Positions 42,365 through 51,220 of a DNA stretch of 64,000 nucleotides are shown here, in pieces. The stretch comes from Geobacter sp. UBA5735 (GTDB lineage Bacteria; Desulfobacterota; Desulfuromonadia; Geobacterales; Geobacteraceae): the NCBI GenBank assembly GCA_002419385.1, contig DIFZ01000066.1:6039-70038 (forward strand), written 5' to 3'. Every line of letters begins with the position of its first letter. Within the stretch, counting starts at the first letter, position 1. The position numbers and the translations under genes are program-made. The notes below the pieces were generated by a model. It saw only the letters and a program-made list of their open reading frames with translations. It was not told where the DNA came from and made no database searches.

Positions 42365-43585
42365 TCACAATCGGGAGTGCATGGGCAGGGACACCGTAAA
42401 CATGCTTCCTTTGCCCACTTCGCTTGCAACGTCGATTTTCCCGTCATAACTCCGCACAATCCGCAACACTACCGACAGGCCGAGCCCCGTGCCAGAGCTC
42501 TTGGTCGTAAAGAACGGTTCGAATATGTTCGGCAGCGTTTCCGGGCTTATTCCGCCACCGGTGTCGGAAACGCACGCGACTATGGCATCGCCGCACTGAT
42601 CAAGGGTTATGCCGAGCACTCCCCCCTGTTGCATCTCCTCGATGGAATTGACGATCAGGTTCGAGAACACCTGGTTGAGTTCTTCAGGATCAGCATGGAT
42701 GGCAGGAGGTACGGCGTGGTAGTCCCGGCGGACACGAATACCATTCATCTCCAGACGTGACCGGTAGGTTTCGACGACTGAGTCCAACACCTGATCGATG
42801 CAGATTTTCATCGGATGGAAGCGGGGACGCCGCACAGAATCCATCAACTTCCTCACAATAGCGTCGATTCTCCTGACTTCCGCTTCGATTCTCCCTACGC
42901 ATTCCAGCCGTTCCCCATCTTCGAGTCCTGTCTTTATCAACTGGATGTTCAGTGCGATCGAGTTGAGGGGATTCCTGATCTCGTGGGCCATCCCTGCTGC
43001 AAGGTGCCCGAGGGTCGACATTTTTTCCGACTGGATTATCTCTGCCTGGGCGAGTTGCAGTTCCTCGGTTTTCTCTGCTATCCTCCGTTCCAGTTCCCGG
43101 TTCCAGGATGCGATCTCTTCCAGCAGCCGGTCTCTTTCCAGCAGCAGATCCCTGTTTTTCAGCTCAACGGCCCTCACGGCCAGGACTCTTTCGACCCTCT
43201 CCAGCAGGTCCTGATTGAGAAACGGCTTGCGGATGTAGTCCGCCGCTCCGGCCTTCATCAGTTCGACCGCGATCTGCTCACTTCCCCTTCCGGTAAGTAT
43301 GATCACCGAAGTGTCGGGGAAGTTGCGCTTTATCTCCTTCAGGGCTTCAGCACCGTCCATCCCGGGCATCATGTAGTCAAGGAGCACGATGTCCGGTCTT
43401 TCACTGCTGACAAACGCGACAGCCTCGGAGGCGCTGGATGCGGTCAACACAGAATAGCCTCTGTTGCGAAAGATCACGGACGCAAGTTCCAGGTTCACCT
43501 TCTCGTCGTCAACAAGGAGAATTTTCCTGCACGAGGCCGAAACATCATGAAACATTTTTTCTCGTGAGACCCGGTAATCTGTCAT
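42365..43585 (-). CDS. receiver-histidine kinase (soluble hybrid)
   Basis: The 406-residue cytoplasmic protein has an N-terminal receiver (D70 in VLLDYMMPGMDG), a coiled coil (about 140-190), HisKA with AAGMAHEIRNPLN (H201) and a HATPase domain (SDTGGGISPE, GTGLGLSVV). The NtrB-like HEIRNPL box suggests a two-component partner elsewhere. No transmembrane helix is present, so input is through the receiver. The start at 43585 is preceded by AGGGGAAAG. Confidence 0.9.
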   Translation of the reverse strand: MTDYRVSREKMFHDVSASCRKILLVDDEKVNLELASVIFRNRGYSVLTASSASEAVAFVSSERPDIVLLDYMMPGMDGAEALKEIKRNFPDTSVIILTGRGSEQIAVELMKAGAADYIRKPFLNQDLLERVERVLAVRAVELKNRDLLLERDRLLEEIASWNRELERRIAEKTEELQLAQAEIIQSEKMSTLGHLAAGMAHEIRNPLNSIALNIQLIKTGLEDGERLECVGRIEAEVRRIDAIVRKLMDSVRRPRFHPMKICIDQVLDSVVETYRSRLEMNGIRVRRDYHAVPPAIHADPEELNQVFSNLIVNSIEEMQQGGVLGITLDQCGDAIVACVSDTGGGISPETLPNIFEPFFTTKSSGTGLGLSVVLRIVRSYDGKIDVASEVGKGSMFTVSLPMHSRL

Positions 43586-43679
43586 CGCACCACGCTTTCC
43601 CCTGGAGCCGCTGAATCGGAAAAGGCAGCCTGCAGCTGCCTTTTCCGGGAATCGCGCCTGGGGCATGCCTCCCTGGAAG

Positions 43680-44129
43680 TCATTTTTCCGGCGGCCGGAC
43701 AGTCATGACCGCACAACGGGCCCTGCGGACGACTCTTTCCGCTGTGCTGCCGAAGAGCAGATGGTCTATGCCGGCCCTGCCGTGGGTCCCCATCACCACG
43801 AGAGCAACCTTTTCCTCCTCGGTCTTTTTCAGGATTTCTTCGTAAGGCACGCCCGTTGCAATGACCGTTTCATGGCTCGAGATACCCTGGAGCTTGCCGG
43901 CGCAGAATCTCTCCATCATTTTCCCGGCAGCCTCGGCAATCTCCTGTTCCAGGGAATCGAAAGAAATATGAGGCACATAGAACCCGCGCAAATCCACCGG
44001 CTCATTGATTATATGCATGATGATCAGCCTGCTGTCGAATTTTTTTGCCATCGACAATGCATAATCAAATGCATGCTCGGAAATTTCCGAAAAGTCGGTG
44101 GCAAACAGGATCGTTGGAAAATCTTTCAT
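43680..44129 (-). CDS. universal stress protein
   Basis: The 149-residue UspA-fold protein has ILFATDFSE at the N-terminus and the ATP-binding GTHGRAGIDHLLFGSTAERVV motif at the C-terminus, so it probably binds ATP. These proteins help survival in stress. The ribosome site GGGGGGCGG precedes the ATG. It lies between two two-component genes on the minus strand. Confidence 0.92.
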   Translation of the reverse strand: MKDFPTILFATDFSEISEHAFDYALSMAKKFDSRLIIMHIINEPVDLRGFYVPHISFDSLEQEIAEAAGKMMERFCAGKLQGISSHETVIATGVPYEEILKKTEEEKVALVVMGTHGRAGIDHLLFGSTAERVVRRARCAVMTVRPPEK

Positions 44130-44141
44130 ACCGCCCCCCCG

Positions 44142-44558
44142 TCACAAGGTTTCTCGTGGCTTGTCATTCAGAATCTTCTTCATTACCATTTTCAGCTCTT
44201 CGATCTGGACCGGCTTGTTGATATATTCGAAGGCCCCCAGATTCATGGCTTCGAGGTAGGACTCCACCCCGCCGTATGCGGTTATCATGATTACGTTGCT
44301 CTTGGGGAAATGCTTGTTGAGTTCGCGCAGGAAGGAAATACCGTCCATCTGGGGCATTTTCAGATCGGTAACGATGAGATTGACTGATTGCTGCCGAAGG
44401 TATATGAGGGCTTCGCGACCGTTGGCAACGGCGTCAACGACAAAACCTTCACGCGACAGCAGCTTGGCAAGAGCCTGTCTGGTATTGTCCTCGTCTTCGA
44501 CGATGAGAATTCTGGTGTTTTTTCCTGGGCCGGAAGTTTCGGCAACTCGAACGGTCAT
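44142..44558 (-). CDS. receiver-domain response regulator
   Basis: The 138-residue CheY-like protein has LIVEDEDNTRQAL, phospho-acceptor D65 in LIVTDLKMPQMDG, and the INKPVQ lysine near the end. Similar to the receiver half of NtrC-type regulators but with no AAA+ or DNA-binding part. The start at 44558 is the best in-frame ATG that does not overlap the RodZ-like gene, although no strong ribosome site is seen. It is 12 nt upstream of the stress-protein gene. Confidence 0.85.
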   Translation of the reverse strand: MTVRVAETSGPGKNTRILIVEDEDNTRQALAKLLSREGFVVDAVANGREALIYLRQQSVNLIVTDLKMPQMDGISFLRELNKHFPKSNVIMITAYGGVESYLEAMNLGAFEYINKPVQIEELKMVMKKILNDKPRETL

Positions 44559-44607
44559 GGTTTGCAGTCTACCATGCAGCAGTCCGCTGTCAAGGATATG
44601 AGGCCGC

Positions 44608-45465
44608 TCAGGGGGCTGCTCCAGCAGGGGCACCGTACGCTTTCAGGATAACGTGTGCCGGCTCGCCACGTTCGCCGAGCGGCTCCAGTATCCTGCCGTT
44701 CAACTCTACTTCAACACCGCCGGCATTCTCGAGATCGAGAGCGAAGACCTTTTCACCTTTCCATTCGAAGAGGTCGCCCGCTTTCAGTTCATAGTGCTGG
44801 GATCCCATATCATCAATGGCGACATCGAGCGCACCATCCTCAAGCGCCTTGAGCTTCAGAACGGCGCCTTTTTCGTGCGACGCCTCCGTGTCGAAGGGTT
44901 CTTCGCTCTTTTGCTCCTGAGCCCCCGGCGGCTGGCTGGGTATATGGCTGCTGACTGTTTCCTGCACCGGCACGGCGGCTGACGAGTATGTCTGCATGCC
45001 GACTGCTTTCTCCAGCGGGACGTTGCGCTCGATCTGCGGTTCGCGTCCCGCACGTAAGATCAACGTGGCTGCGGCAACGGCAAGAAGCGCGGGAATGATC
45101 CATTTCCATGTCTTGAAGCCTACCAGCCAGGGAAGTCTGCTGGTTTTCGCGGGAGGAGCTTCGACCTCCTCTTCTGAAGGACCGGCGGGTGAAACGTCGG
45201 GAAAGAGGTTTTCAAAGAGGCTTTCAATATCCTTTTCACCAAAACCCAGGTAGCGGGCATAAATGCGCAGAAAACCCCTGGCATACGCCTCGCTCGGCAG
45301 CTTTTCGTACCGGTCTTCTTCGATAGCGGCAAGGTAAGCCCTGGATACGCGGGTCACCCGCGCCGCTTCCTCGAGCGTCAGTCCCTGCTGTTCACGGGCT
45401 TGCTGCAAACGGTGACCCGCTGTCTGCCCTCCGCTTCCCTGCAACGTTGTTTCTGACATTGTCAT
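44608..45465 (-). CDS. RodZ-like helix-turn-helix membrane protein
   Basis: The 285-residue protein has an N-terminal HTH (LQQAREQQGLTLEEAARVTR), one transmembrane helix (about 121-141) and a C-terminal periplasmic DUF4115 beta domain (KALEDGALDVAIDD onward). This is the RodZ layout, in which the HTH binds MreB to set rod shape. The start at 45465 is 2 nt from the TPR lipoprotein stop; a second ATG at 45459 is possible. Confidence 0.85.
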   Translation of the reverse strand: MTMSETTLQGSGGQTAGHRLQQAREQQGLTLEEAARVTRVSRAYLAAIEEDRYEKLPSEAYARGFLRIYARYLGFGEKDIESLFENLFPDVSPAGPSEEEVEAPPAKTSRLPWLVGFKTWKWIIPALLAVAAATLILRAGREPQIERNVPLEKAVGMQTYSSAAVPVQETVSSHIPSQPPGAQEQKSEEPFDTEASHEKGAVLKLKALEDGALDVAIDDMGSQHYELKAGDLFEWKGEKVFALDLENAGGVEVELNGRILEPLGERGEPAHVILKAYGAPAGAAP

Positions 45466-45466
45466 C

Positions 45467-46213
45467 TCACTTCAACACATCGATATATTCCCTCGACAGC
45501 TGGCCTATTTCCGTATCAGGAGCGATCCTGACCACTTCCTCGAACGCTTTCTGCGCCAGCGGCATGTCCTTTGCCTTCAGGTGGGTCAATCCGAGGTAAT
45601 AATAAGCCATGGCGAAATCACGTTTGATTTCGACCGCTCTCGTGAACTCCGCAATAGCCAGTCCGTCCCTCCCCTCGGCGCTGTATATCCGCCCGAGGTT
45701 CACATGCGCGATGGGGTTTCTCGGATTCCTGGCGACGACCGGCCGCAGGGTCGCCAGAGCCGTACCATTGTCACCCTTGCCGAGATAGGCAAGCGCCAGG
45801 TTCATGCTAGCATCGTCGTGGTTTTGATAGAAGATGTCGTCGGCTGCCAGTTTCAGTTGCTGTATGGCGTCATCCCACCGCTGCATCTCCAGGTAGTTCA
45901 CACCCAGGTTGTTGCGTGCTTCGGAGAACTGGGGTCGCAATTCCAGTGCCCGGAGGTATTTTTGTTCGGCAATTTCGAACTTTTTCTTGAAAAAATAAGC
46001 CTGGCCGAGTTGGTTCTGCAGATCAGGGTCATCGGCATTCAGCTTCTCGGCCTCGGTCAGTTCCACGAGTGCCTTGGTGTAATTTTTTTCCAGAAGATTG
46101 GAGACTCCCATCTGGTAATGATAGGACGCATTCTTCTGGGACTCCTCCATCACCGCGCATCCGCAACAGAGTAAAGCTGCAAGAACACCAGCCTGAACGA
46201 TCTTGTTTTTCAT
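45467..46213 (-). CDS. TPR lipoprotein, PilF/PilW-like
   Basis: The 248-residue protein has a signal peptide with lipobox LLCCGC (mature C19) and about six TPR repeats, beginning YHYQMGVSNLLEKNYTKAL. This layout matches the pilotin PilF/PilW used in type IV pilus secretin assembly, although such pilotins are hard to separate from general TPR lipoproteins. The start at 46213 follows AAAGGTGG. No other pilus gene is nearby, so the pilus role is tentative. Confidence 0.78.
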   Translation of the reverse strand: MKNKIVQAGVLAALLCCGCAVMEESQKNASYHYQMGVSNLLEKNYTKALVELTEAEKLNADDPDLQNQLGQAYFFKKKFEIAEQKYLRALELRPQFSEARNNLGVNYLEMQRWDDAIQQLKLAADDIFYQNHDDASMNLALAYLGKGDNGTALATLRPVVARNPRNPIAHVNLGRIYSAEGRDGLAIAEFTRAVEIKRDFAMAYYYLGLTHLKAKDMPLAQKAFEEVVRIAPDTEIGQLSREYIDVLK

Positions 46214-46270
46214 GGCAGCCACCTTTGCAAGGATTGAATCAAACTCGCCGTGCAGGCGCACCGGAGCGCT

Positions 46271-47191
46271 TCACGCTTCTCCGGGCAGTCCCTCGAAATG
46301 GGTCATGGACTTGAAACTCCGGTAGCGTTCCTCGATTTCCGGGTAGGTGAGGACTTTCAGACGGTCGAGGCTGAAATTTTCCACCGTGAAGGAAGCCATG
46401 ACGCTACCGAAAATGATAGCCTGGCGGATTCCTCCCTCGGTCAGGTTGCCGGTGTTCGCGAGATACCCCATGAATCCTCCGGCAAAGGTATCGCCGGCAC
46501 CGGTTGGATCGTACACGCTCTCCAGCGGATATGCCGGCGCAGCAAACACGGTTGAATCGGTAAACATCAGTACACCATACTCTCCCCGCTTGATGATCAG
46601 TGTTTTGACCCCCAGCGACAATATCGTGCGGGCAGATTTGACGAGGTTCGGTTCCTGTGACAGCTGGCGTGCCTCCGCATCGTTGATAATGAGGATATCG
46701 ACCATGCCGATGACTTTCCGCAGCGCATCGGCTTTGGAAGAAATCCAGAAATTCATGGTGTCGCTGGCTACAATACGCGGCTTTTTCACCTGCCGCAGCA
46801 CCTCCATCTGCAGATCCGGATCAATATTGGCGAGGAACAGGTATTCAGTATCGGCATATTCCGGAGGAATGCTCGGCCTGAACGACTCGAAGACATTCAG
46901 CTTTGTTTCGAGAGTCTGTGCATCATTGAGATCATAGCCGTAGCGGCCGGCCCAGGAAAAGGTCTTCCCCGAAGTCCTGGCCAACCCGCGCAGGTCGATA
47001 GTGCGCGAGATGAGGAAATCGGTATGTTCCTGCGGGAAGTCTTCACCCACGACCGCCACAAGACTGACATCGGTAAAGAAACTGGCTGACGTGGAGAAAT
47101 AGGTTGCGGAACCGCCGAGGACTTTTTCCACCTTCCCGAACGGAGTCTCAACTGAATCGAACGCGACCGAGCCGACTACAAGTATACCCAT
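46271..47191 (-). CDS. PfkB-family sugar/nucleoside kinase
   Basis: The 306-residue kinase has the N-terminal GSVAFDSV, LGGSATYFS and the C-terminal DPTGAGDTFAGGF motif with the catalytic aspartate. Substrates in the family include ribose, adenosine and fructose-phosphates. The adjacent mtnP gene makes a nucleoside or methylthioribose substrate plausible, but this is inference. The start at 47191 is preferred over 47197 because GGGAG lies 9 nt before it. Confidence 0.85.
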   Translation of the reverse strand: MGILVVGSVAFDSVETPFGKVEKVLGGSATYFSTSASFFTDVSLVAVVGEDFPQEHTDFLISRTIDLRGLARTSGKTFSWAGRYGYDLNDAQTLETKLNVFESFRPSIPPEYADTEYLFLANIDPDLQMEVLRQVKKPRIVASDTMNFWISSKADALRKVIGMVDILIINDAEARQLSQEPNLVKSARTILSLGVKTLIIKRGEYGVLMFTDSTVFAAPAYPLESVYDPTGAGDTFAGGFMGYLANTGNLTEGGIRQAIIFGSVMASFTVENFSLDRLKVLTYPEIEERYRSFKSMTHFEGLPGEA

Positions 47192-47218
47192 GTGCATTTT
47201 CTCCCGGAAAAAGTGCTG

Positions 47219-48094
47219 TCACGACAGGTATCTGCCGGCCAGCAGATCCAGGTCGCGCTTCGCCTGATCCGTTATGGCCGATCTGTCAGTGATGATGGCA
47301 TAACGCAGAGCGTCAGCGCAGCTGCAATTTCCGCCAGCGCTGATTCCGGCGACGACATTCCGGATAATGGCTTTCGCCGTGGTTACGTTCCTCGCTATGA
47401 TAGCGAGTATAGCGTCCACCGAAACGTCGTCATGGGACGTATGCCAGCAATCGTAATCGGTTGCAAGCGCTATGACCCCATAGCAGAGCTCCGCCTCCCT
47501 GGCAAGCTTGGCCTCGGGAATATTGGTCATGCCGATGACCGAAACGCCGAAGGTCCGGTACATGAGGGATTCCGCTCTCGTCGAGAAGGCCGGTCCTTCC
47601 ATGCAGAGGTACGTCCCTCCCTGGTGCACTCGTGCTCCTGCCTTCTTCGCGGCTTCGGCGATAATCGACGAGAGTTGGGCGCAGACGGGATCGGCGAACT
47701 GTACGTGGGCAACGATGCCGTTGCCGAAAAAGGTATTGATGCGTGAGCCGTTGGTGCGGTCTATGAACTGGTCCGGGACAACGATATGTCCGGGTTCGAT
47801 TTCCTCTTTCATGCTCCCTACGGCAGATACGGAAATCAGTCGCGTCACGCCCAGCTGTTTCATGCCGTAGATATTTGCCCGGTAATTCACCTCGGACGGC
47901 AGCAGCCGGTGTCCCCGGCCGTGCCGGGGAAGAAAGGCAACCTTCACGCCATCCAGCCTGCCGGTGACGTAGCAATCAGACGGTTTGCCGAAAGGGGTAT
48001 CCAGCGAGACGCTCTCCACCCCGGTCAGCCCTTCCATTTCATAGAGCCCGCTGCCGCCGATGACCCCGAGCACGACTTCCTTCCGATCCACCAT
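47219..48094 (-). CDS. mtnP: S-methyl-5'-thioadenosine phosphorylase
   Basis: It splits methylthioadenosine into adenine and 5-methylthioribose-1-phosphate in methionine salvage. The 291-residue protein has IGGSGLYEMEG, FLPRHGRGHRLLPSEVNYRANI, SAVGSMKEEI and ATDYDCWH. These match MtnP more than general purine phosphorylases. The start at 48094 follows GGAGAACTG. It is followed 27 nt downstream by a PfkB kinase gene. Confidence 0.93.
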   Translation of the reverse strand: MVDRKEVVLGVIGGSGLYEMEGLTGVESVSLDTPFGKPSDCYVTGRLDGVKVAFLPRHGRGHRLLPSEVNYRANIYGMKQLGVTRLISVSAVGSMKEEIEPGHIVVPDQFIDRTNGSRINTFFGNGIVAHVQFADPVCAQLSSIIAEAAKKAGARVHQGGTYLCMEGPAFSTRAESLMYRTFGVSVIGMTNIPEAKLAREAELCYGVIALATDYDCWHTSHDDVSVDAILAIIARNVTTAKAIIRNVVAGISAGGNCSCADALRYAIITDRSAITDQAKRDLDLLAGRYLS

Positions 48095-48268
48095 GTCAGT
48101 TCTCCAGTTTCCCTCAAAGGGAGCAAGCTGTAAAGCGTCAAAGTGAAAAAAACCTGAATCCGTGATGCCTTCACGCCCGCGCCTGCGCGGAACGCCTCTT
48201 GTTTCTGCATTCCCGCGGCATGAGTCAGCCCGACGAAGGTCACCCGGCGTTAACGGCATGAAACGACG

Positions 48269-49369
48269 TCAGCGACGATGGACCCCGGCATTCAGCGTGT
48301 CTCGGCGTTCAGACGTCACGGATTCAGGGGACAATGAGGCAGCGGCCTCATTCTCAAGCCTGGCGCGCAACTGGCCGCATGCAGCCGAAATGTCGCCCCC
48401 CCTGCTGGCACGGGTGATGACCGTGATGTTCTTGTCCAGCAGATGTTTGTGAAACCTGTCGATCGATTCCTGTGCCGGGCTGCGGAACATGCACCCGTCG
48501 TACTCGTTGAACGGGATCAGGTTAACTTTGACCGGGATCCTGCGCAGGAGCTTCACCAATCGCTTCGCGTCATCCAGCGAATCATTGAGGTCCCTGATCA
48601 TCACATACTCGATGGTGATCATGCGGCGGTTGGGCAGGGGAAATGCCCTGCAGGCGGCCAGCAGCACGTCCAGAGGGTATTTTCTGTTCACCGGCATCAA
48701 CTGGTCCCGCTGGGCATCTGTCGTCGCATTCAGGGAAACGGCCAGGTTCACGGTTACCGCCCGGCCCAGCGCTTCCATTTCGGGAACCAGCCCTGAAGTG
48801 GAAACGGTAACGCGACGGTTGGAGATCTGGAATCCGTCGGGACATATCATGATCTTCAGGGCCCGCACCACATTGTCCAGATTGGCCAACGGCTCGCCCA
48901 TCCCCATCAGGACGATATTGGTGACCGGATCGGTCTTTCTCACAGCACAGACCTGACCGACGATCTCCCCGCAGCGCAGGTCCCGCTGCAGCTTGAAGCT
49001 TCCTGTCAGGCAGAACCTGCATCCCATGGCACAGCCCACCTGGGAGGAAACGCAGAGGGTCGCCCTCCCTTCATCAGGGATCAGCACCGATTCCACATGT
49101 GCACCGTCATCAAGCCGGAACAGGAATTTCTTGGTGCCGTCAGCAGACACCTCGGCCCGCACCGGCTCCAGCACCCCGATCCGGGCCCTCGCGGCAAGCT
49201 CGGCACGAAAGTCCTTGGAAAGGTTGGTCATCTCGCCAAAGGATTCCGCTCCCTTCTGGTATATCCATTTGCAGATCTGCTTAGCACGATACCCTTCCTT
49301 TCCCATCCCCTGCAGAAAGGCAGTCAGCTCTTCAAGAGAAAAATCCTTTATGTCAACCACATTATTCAT
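48269..49369 (-). CDS. rlmN: 23S rRNA A2503/tRNA A37 methyltransferase
   Basis: This radical-SAM enzyme adds a C2 methyl to adenosine 2503 of 23S rRNA and to some tRNAs. The 366-residue protein has the Cx3Cx2C cluster motif CAMGCRFC (C113, C117, C120), GMGEPLANLDNV and the methyl-carrying cysteine in NEYDGCMFRSP. The C-terminal 25 residues (EAAASLSPESV onward) extend beyond the usual end. It lies downstream of ndk with a terminator hairpin between them. Confidence 0.95.
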   Translation of the reverse strand: MNNVVDIKDFSLEELTAFLQGMGKEGYRAKQICKWIYQKGAESFGEMTNLSKDFRAELAARARIGVLEPVRAEVSADGTKKFLFRLDDGAHVESVLIPDEGRATLCVSSQVGCAMGCRFCLTGSFKLQRDLRCGEIVGQVCAVRKTDPVTNIVLMGMGEPLANLDNVVRALKIMICPDGFQISNRRVTVSTSGLVPEMEALGRAVTVNLAVSLNATTDAQRDQLMPVNRKYPLDVLLAACRAFPLPNRRMITIEYVMIRDLNDSLDDAKRLVKLLRRIPVKVNLIPFNEYDGCMFRSPAQESIDRFHKHLLDKNITVITRASRGGDISAACGQLRARLENEAAASLSPESVTSERRDTLNAGVHRR

Positions 49370-49377
49370 AATTCCGA

Positions 49378-49406
49378 ATAAAAAAGCCCTTCATTCAGAA
49401 GGGCCT
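49378..49406 (-). terminator. rho-independent terminator of ndk
   Basis: On the minus strand the stem GGCCCTTC/GAAGGGCT with a 5-nt loop is followed by a run of six T. It overlaps the start of the rlmN leader, 10-40 nt before the rlmN start codon, so rlmN might be read by attenuation or from its own promoter. Confidence 0.75.
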
Positions 49407-49430
49407 TCGCCATGTCCGTCTCTCGTTTGC

Positions 49431-49844
49431 TTAAACGAGTTCCAGTCCGTTGAAAAAATAGGGGATCTCGAAGGCGGCCGACTCCGGAGAGTCCGAACCG
49501 TGCACGGAATTCTTTTCCAGGCTGACGCCGAAATCCTTCCTGATGGTGCCGGCTTCCGCTGCTTCCGGGTTGGTGGCTCCCATGAGTTTGCGCCATTCAG
49601 CAATCGCGCCGTCTTTCTCGAGCACCAACACAACCACCGGCCCGCTTGCCATAAAGGCGCAGAGATCCTTGAAAAACGGCCGTTCCCGGTGAACGTAATA
49701 GAAACCCATTGCCTGCTCCGTGGTAAGAAGAAGCCGTTTCATGCCGATGACTTTGAAACCGCCTGCTTCTATACGGTCGAGGATTTTGCCGGCAATGTTG
49801 CGTTGGACGGCGTCGGGTTTGATTATGGCGAAAGTTCGTTCCAT
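49431..49844 (-). CDS. ndk: nucleoside diphosphate kinase
   Basis: It transfers phosphate from NTPs to NDPs through a phosphohistidine. The 137-residue protein starts MERTFAIIKPDAVQRN and has the active-site histidine in NSVHGSDS (H115). Length is normal. The start at 49844 has GGAGATACC at good spacing; an alternative start at 49856 is also possible. A terminator hairpin follows immediately. Confidence 0.96.
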   Translation of the reverse strand: MERTFAIIKPDAVQRNIAGKILDRIEAGGFKVIGMKRLLLTTEQAMGFYYVHRERPFFKDLCAFMASGPVVVLVLEKDGAIAEWRKLMGATNPEAAEAGTIRKDFGVSLEKNSVHGSDSPESAAFEIPYFFNGLELV

Positions 49845-50095
49845 GGGTATCTCCAATCTCGAGCGAAGTATGCGTTGAATCCTCGACCGGCGCCAGGTAC
49901 CTGCCTTGACGCGCTGCTGCCGGCCAGTGCCGGCATTTCTTCTGCCCGCACAGCTGCATGCCTCCTTTCACGGCAGAGAAACAACCGGTTCAGGAGGCCA
50001 GGATGAGTCAACCTTATCTGTGCAGCAAGGATAAATGACTGTTCTTACTAACATTTATGGGCTTCTTTGTCAAGGGAATTCGGGGCGGGAACGCG

Positions 50096-50125
50096 AAAAG
50101 CCCGCAGATTTCTCCGCGGGCTTTT
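50096..50125. terminator. rho-independent terminator after the small lipoprotein gene
   Basis: AAAAGCCCGC (50096-50105) pairs with GCGGGCTTTT (50116-50125). T-tracts occur on both sides, so it is functional for the minus-strand lipoprotein gene, which ends 25 nt upstream in its direction. Confidence 0.85.
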
Positions 50126-50149
50126 CTTTGCATCAATGCAAAAGAGTGA

Positions 50150-50332
50150 TTACTTTGCTTCAGGAGCTGCAGCAGAAGACATGGGAGCCTGAGCTGCCTC
50201 AGGAGCCGGAGCCGGAGCGGCGGCCTCAGGAGCCGGTGCTGCCGGAGCTTCCTCTTTCTTCTTGCAACCAGCGGCAAAAGCCAGAGCGATAACCAGGCAC
50301 AGAGCTAACGAGATCAGTTTTTTCATTGACAT
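50150..50332 (-). CDS. 60-residue alanine/proline-rich lipoprotein
   Basis: The protein has a short signal peptide and lipobox LAFAAGC (mature C23), then KKKEE and an Ala/Pro/Glu-rich tail. Such tiny lipoproteins are often abundant and of unknown role. The start at 50332 has GAGGTGATT directly before it; ATG at 50326 is also possible. A strong promoter (TTGACT/TATATT) lies upstream and a strong terminator follows, which fits high expression. Confidence 0.8.
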   Translation of the reverse strand: MSMKKLISLALCLVIALAFAAGCKKKEEAPAAPAPEAAAPAPAPEAAQAPMSSAAAPEAK

Positions 50333-50404
50333 AATCACCTCTTTTCTTTTTTGTGTACCAAATTCGCGCAAGGCGCGTGGTTTTTCATACCCAAACAAAA
50401 CGCG

Positions 50405-50432
50405 AATATACTATCTTCGATTTAAAAGTCAA
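50405..50432 (-). promoter_or_regulatory. strong sigma-70-type promoter of the small lipoprotein gene
   Basis: On the minus strand TTGACT (50427-50432) and TATATT (50405-50410) are separated by 16 nt, each matching consensus at 5 of 6 positions. The leader to the start codon is about 70 nt. Confidence 0.7.
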
Positions 50433-50606
50433 GATTTTTTTGAACCGCAGGAAACATTTCCCTCCGAGACACGCGGGCAGAAACGTTACCAATGTCTTCC
50501 CGATTCGCTAACAAGCAGAAAATACGATACATTTCCGACAATCCTTGTCTCATCGATGCAAATAGAGTATACGGTAATGATAGTTCGTCATTCAAAGGAG
50601 GGCTTC

Positions 50607-51155
50607 GTGGAAAAAAGCTTATCTCCAGCAGAACAGTCACAGTTGCTCAAGATAGCGCGAGAAGCCATAGTCGATGCCGTCACCGGCCGGTCGTCCCGTC
50701 CAAAAGCGACGGCGAACGGCAGCCTTCTTTTGAAACGAGGCTGTTTCGTCACCCTGCATCAGCACAGTCGCCTGCGGGGATGTATCGGCACGTTTTCGGC
50801 GGACAGACCTCTCCATGCGGCCGTGCGCGAAATGGCCGTCTCTGCTGCCACCCGGGACCCGAGGTTCTACCCGGTAAGTGCCGATGAGATCGAAGGCATC
50901 AGAATTGAAATTTCAGTCCTCTCACCGCTCAAGAAGATAGCTTCCGTTGACGAAATCCAGGTCGGCGTCCATGGACTGTATATCGAGAAAAATTTTTTCC
51001 ACGGTGTGCTCCTCCCCCAGGTCGCGACGGAACAGGGCTGGGACAGGACAACCTTTCTCAGCCAGACCTGTCTCAAGGCCGGCCTGGACAAGGACGCCTG
51101 GCAGAGCGAAGCGGACATCTACGTCTTCAGCGCGCAGGTGTTTGGAGAGCACTGA
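50607..51155 (+). CDS. AMMECR1-domain protein (AmmeMemoRadiSam system protein A-like)
   Basis: The 182-residue protein has the AMMECR1 landmark LRGCIGTF, plus AVREMAVSAATRDPRF and YIEKNFFHGVLLPQVA. In bacteria such proteins often pair with a Memo protein and a radical-SAM enzyme; neither gene is beside it here. The start is GTG at 50607, 6 nt after AAAGGAGG; an upstream ATG at 50580 is less well placed. Function is unknown. Confidence 0.88.
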   Translation: MEKSLSPAEQSQLLKIAREAIVDAVTGRSSRPKATANGSLLLKRGCFVTLHQHSRLRGCIGTFSADRPLHAAVREMAVSAATRDPRFYPVSADEIEGIRIEISVLSPLKKIASVDEIQVGVHGLYIEKNFFHGVLLPQVATEQGWDRTTFLSQTCLKAGLDKDAWQSEADIYVFSAQVFGEH

Positions 51156-51220
51156 CACGCAGGCATTTCCCGCGAGCGTTGCCGGCAGGACACCGTCGCG
51201 CAGCATGGCCGGCAAACCGG

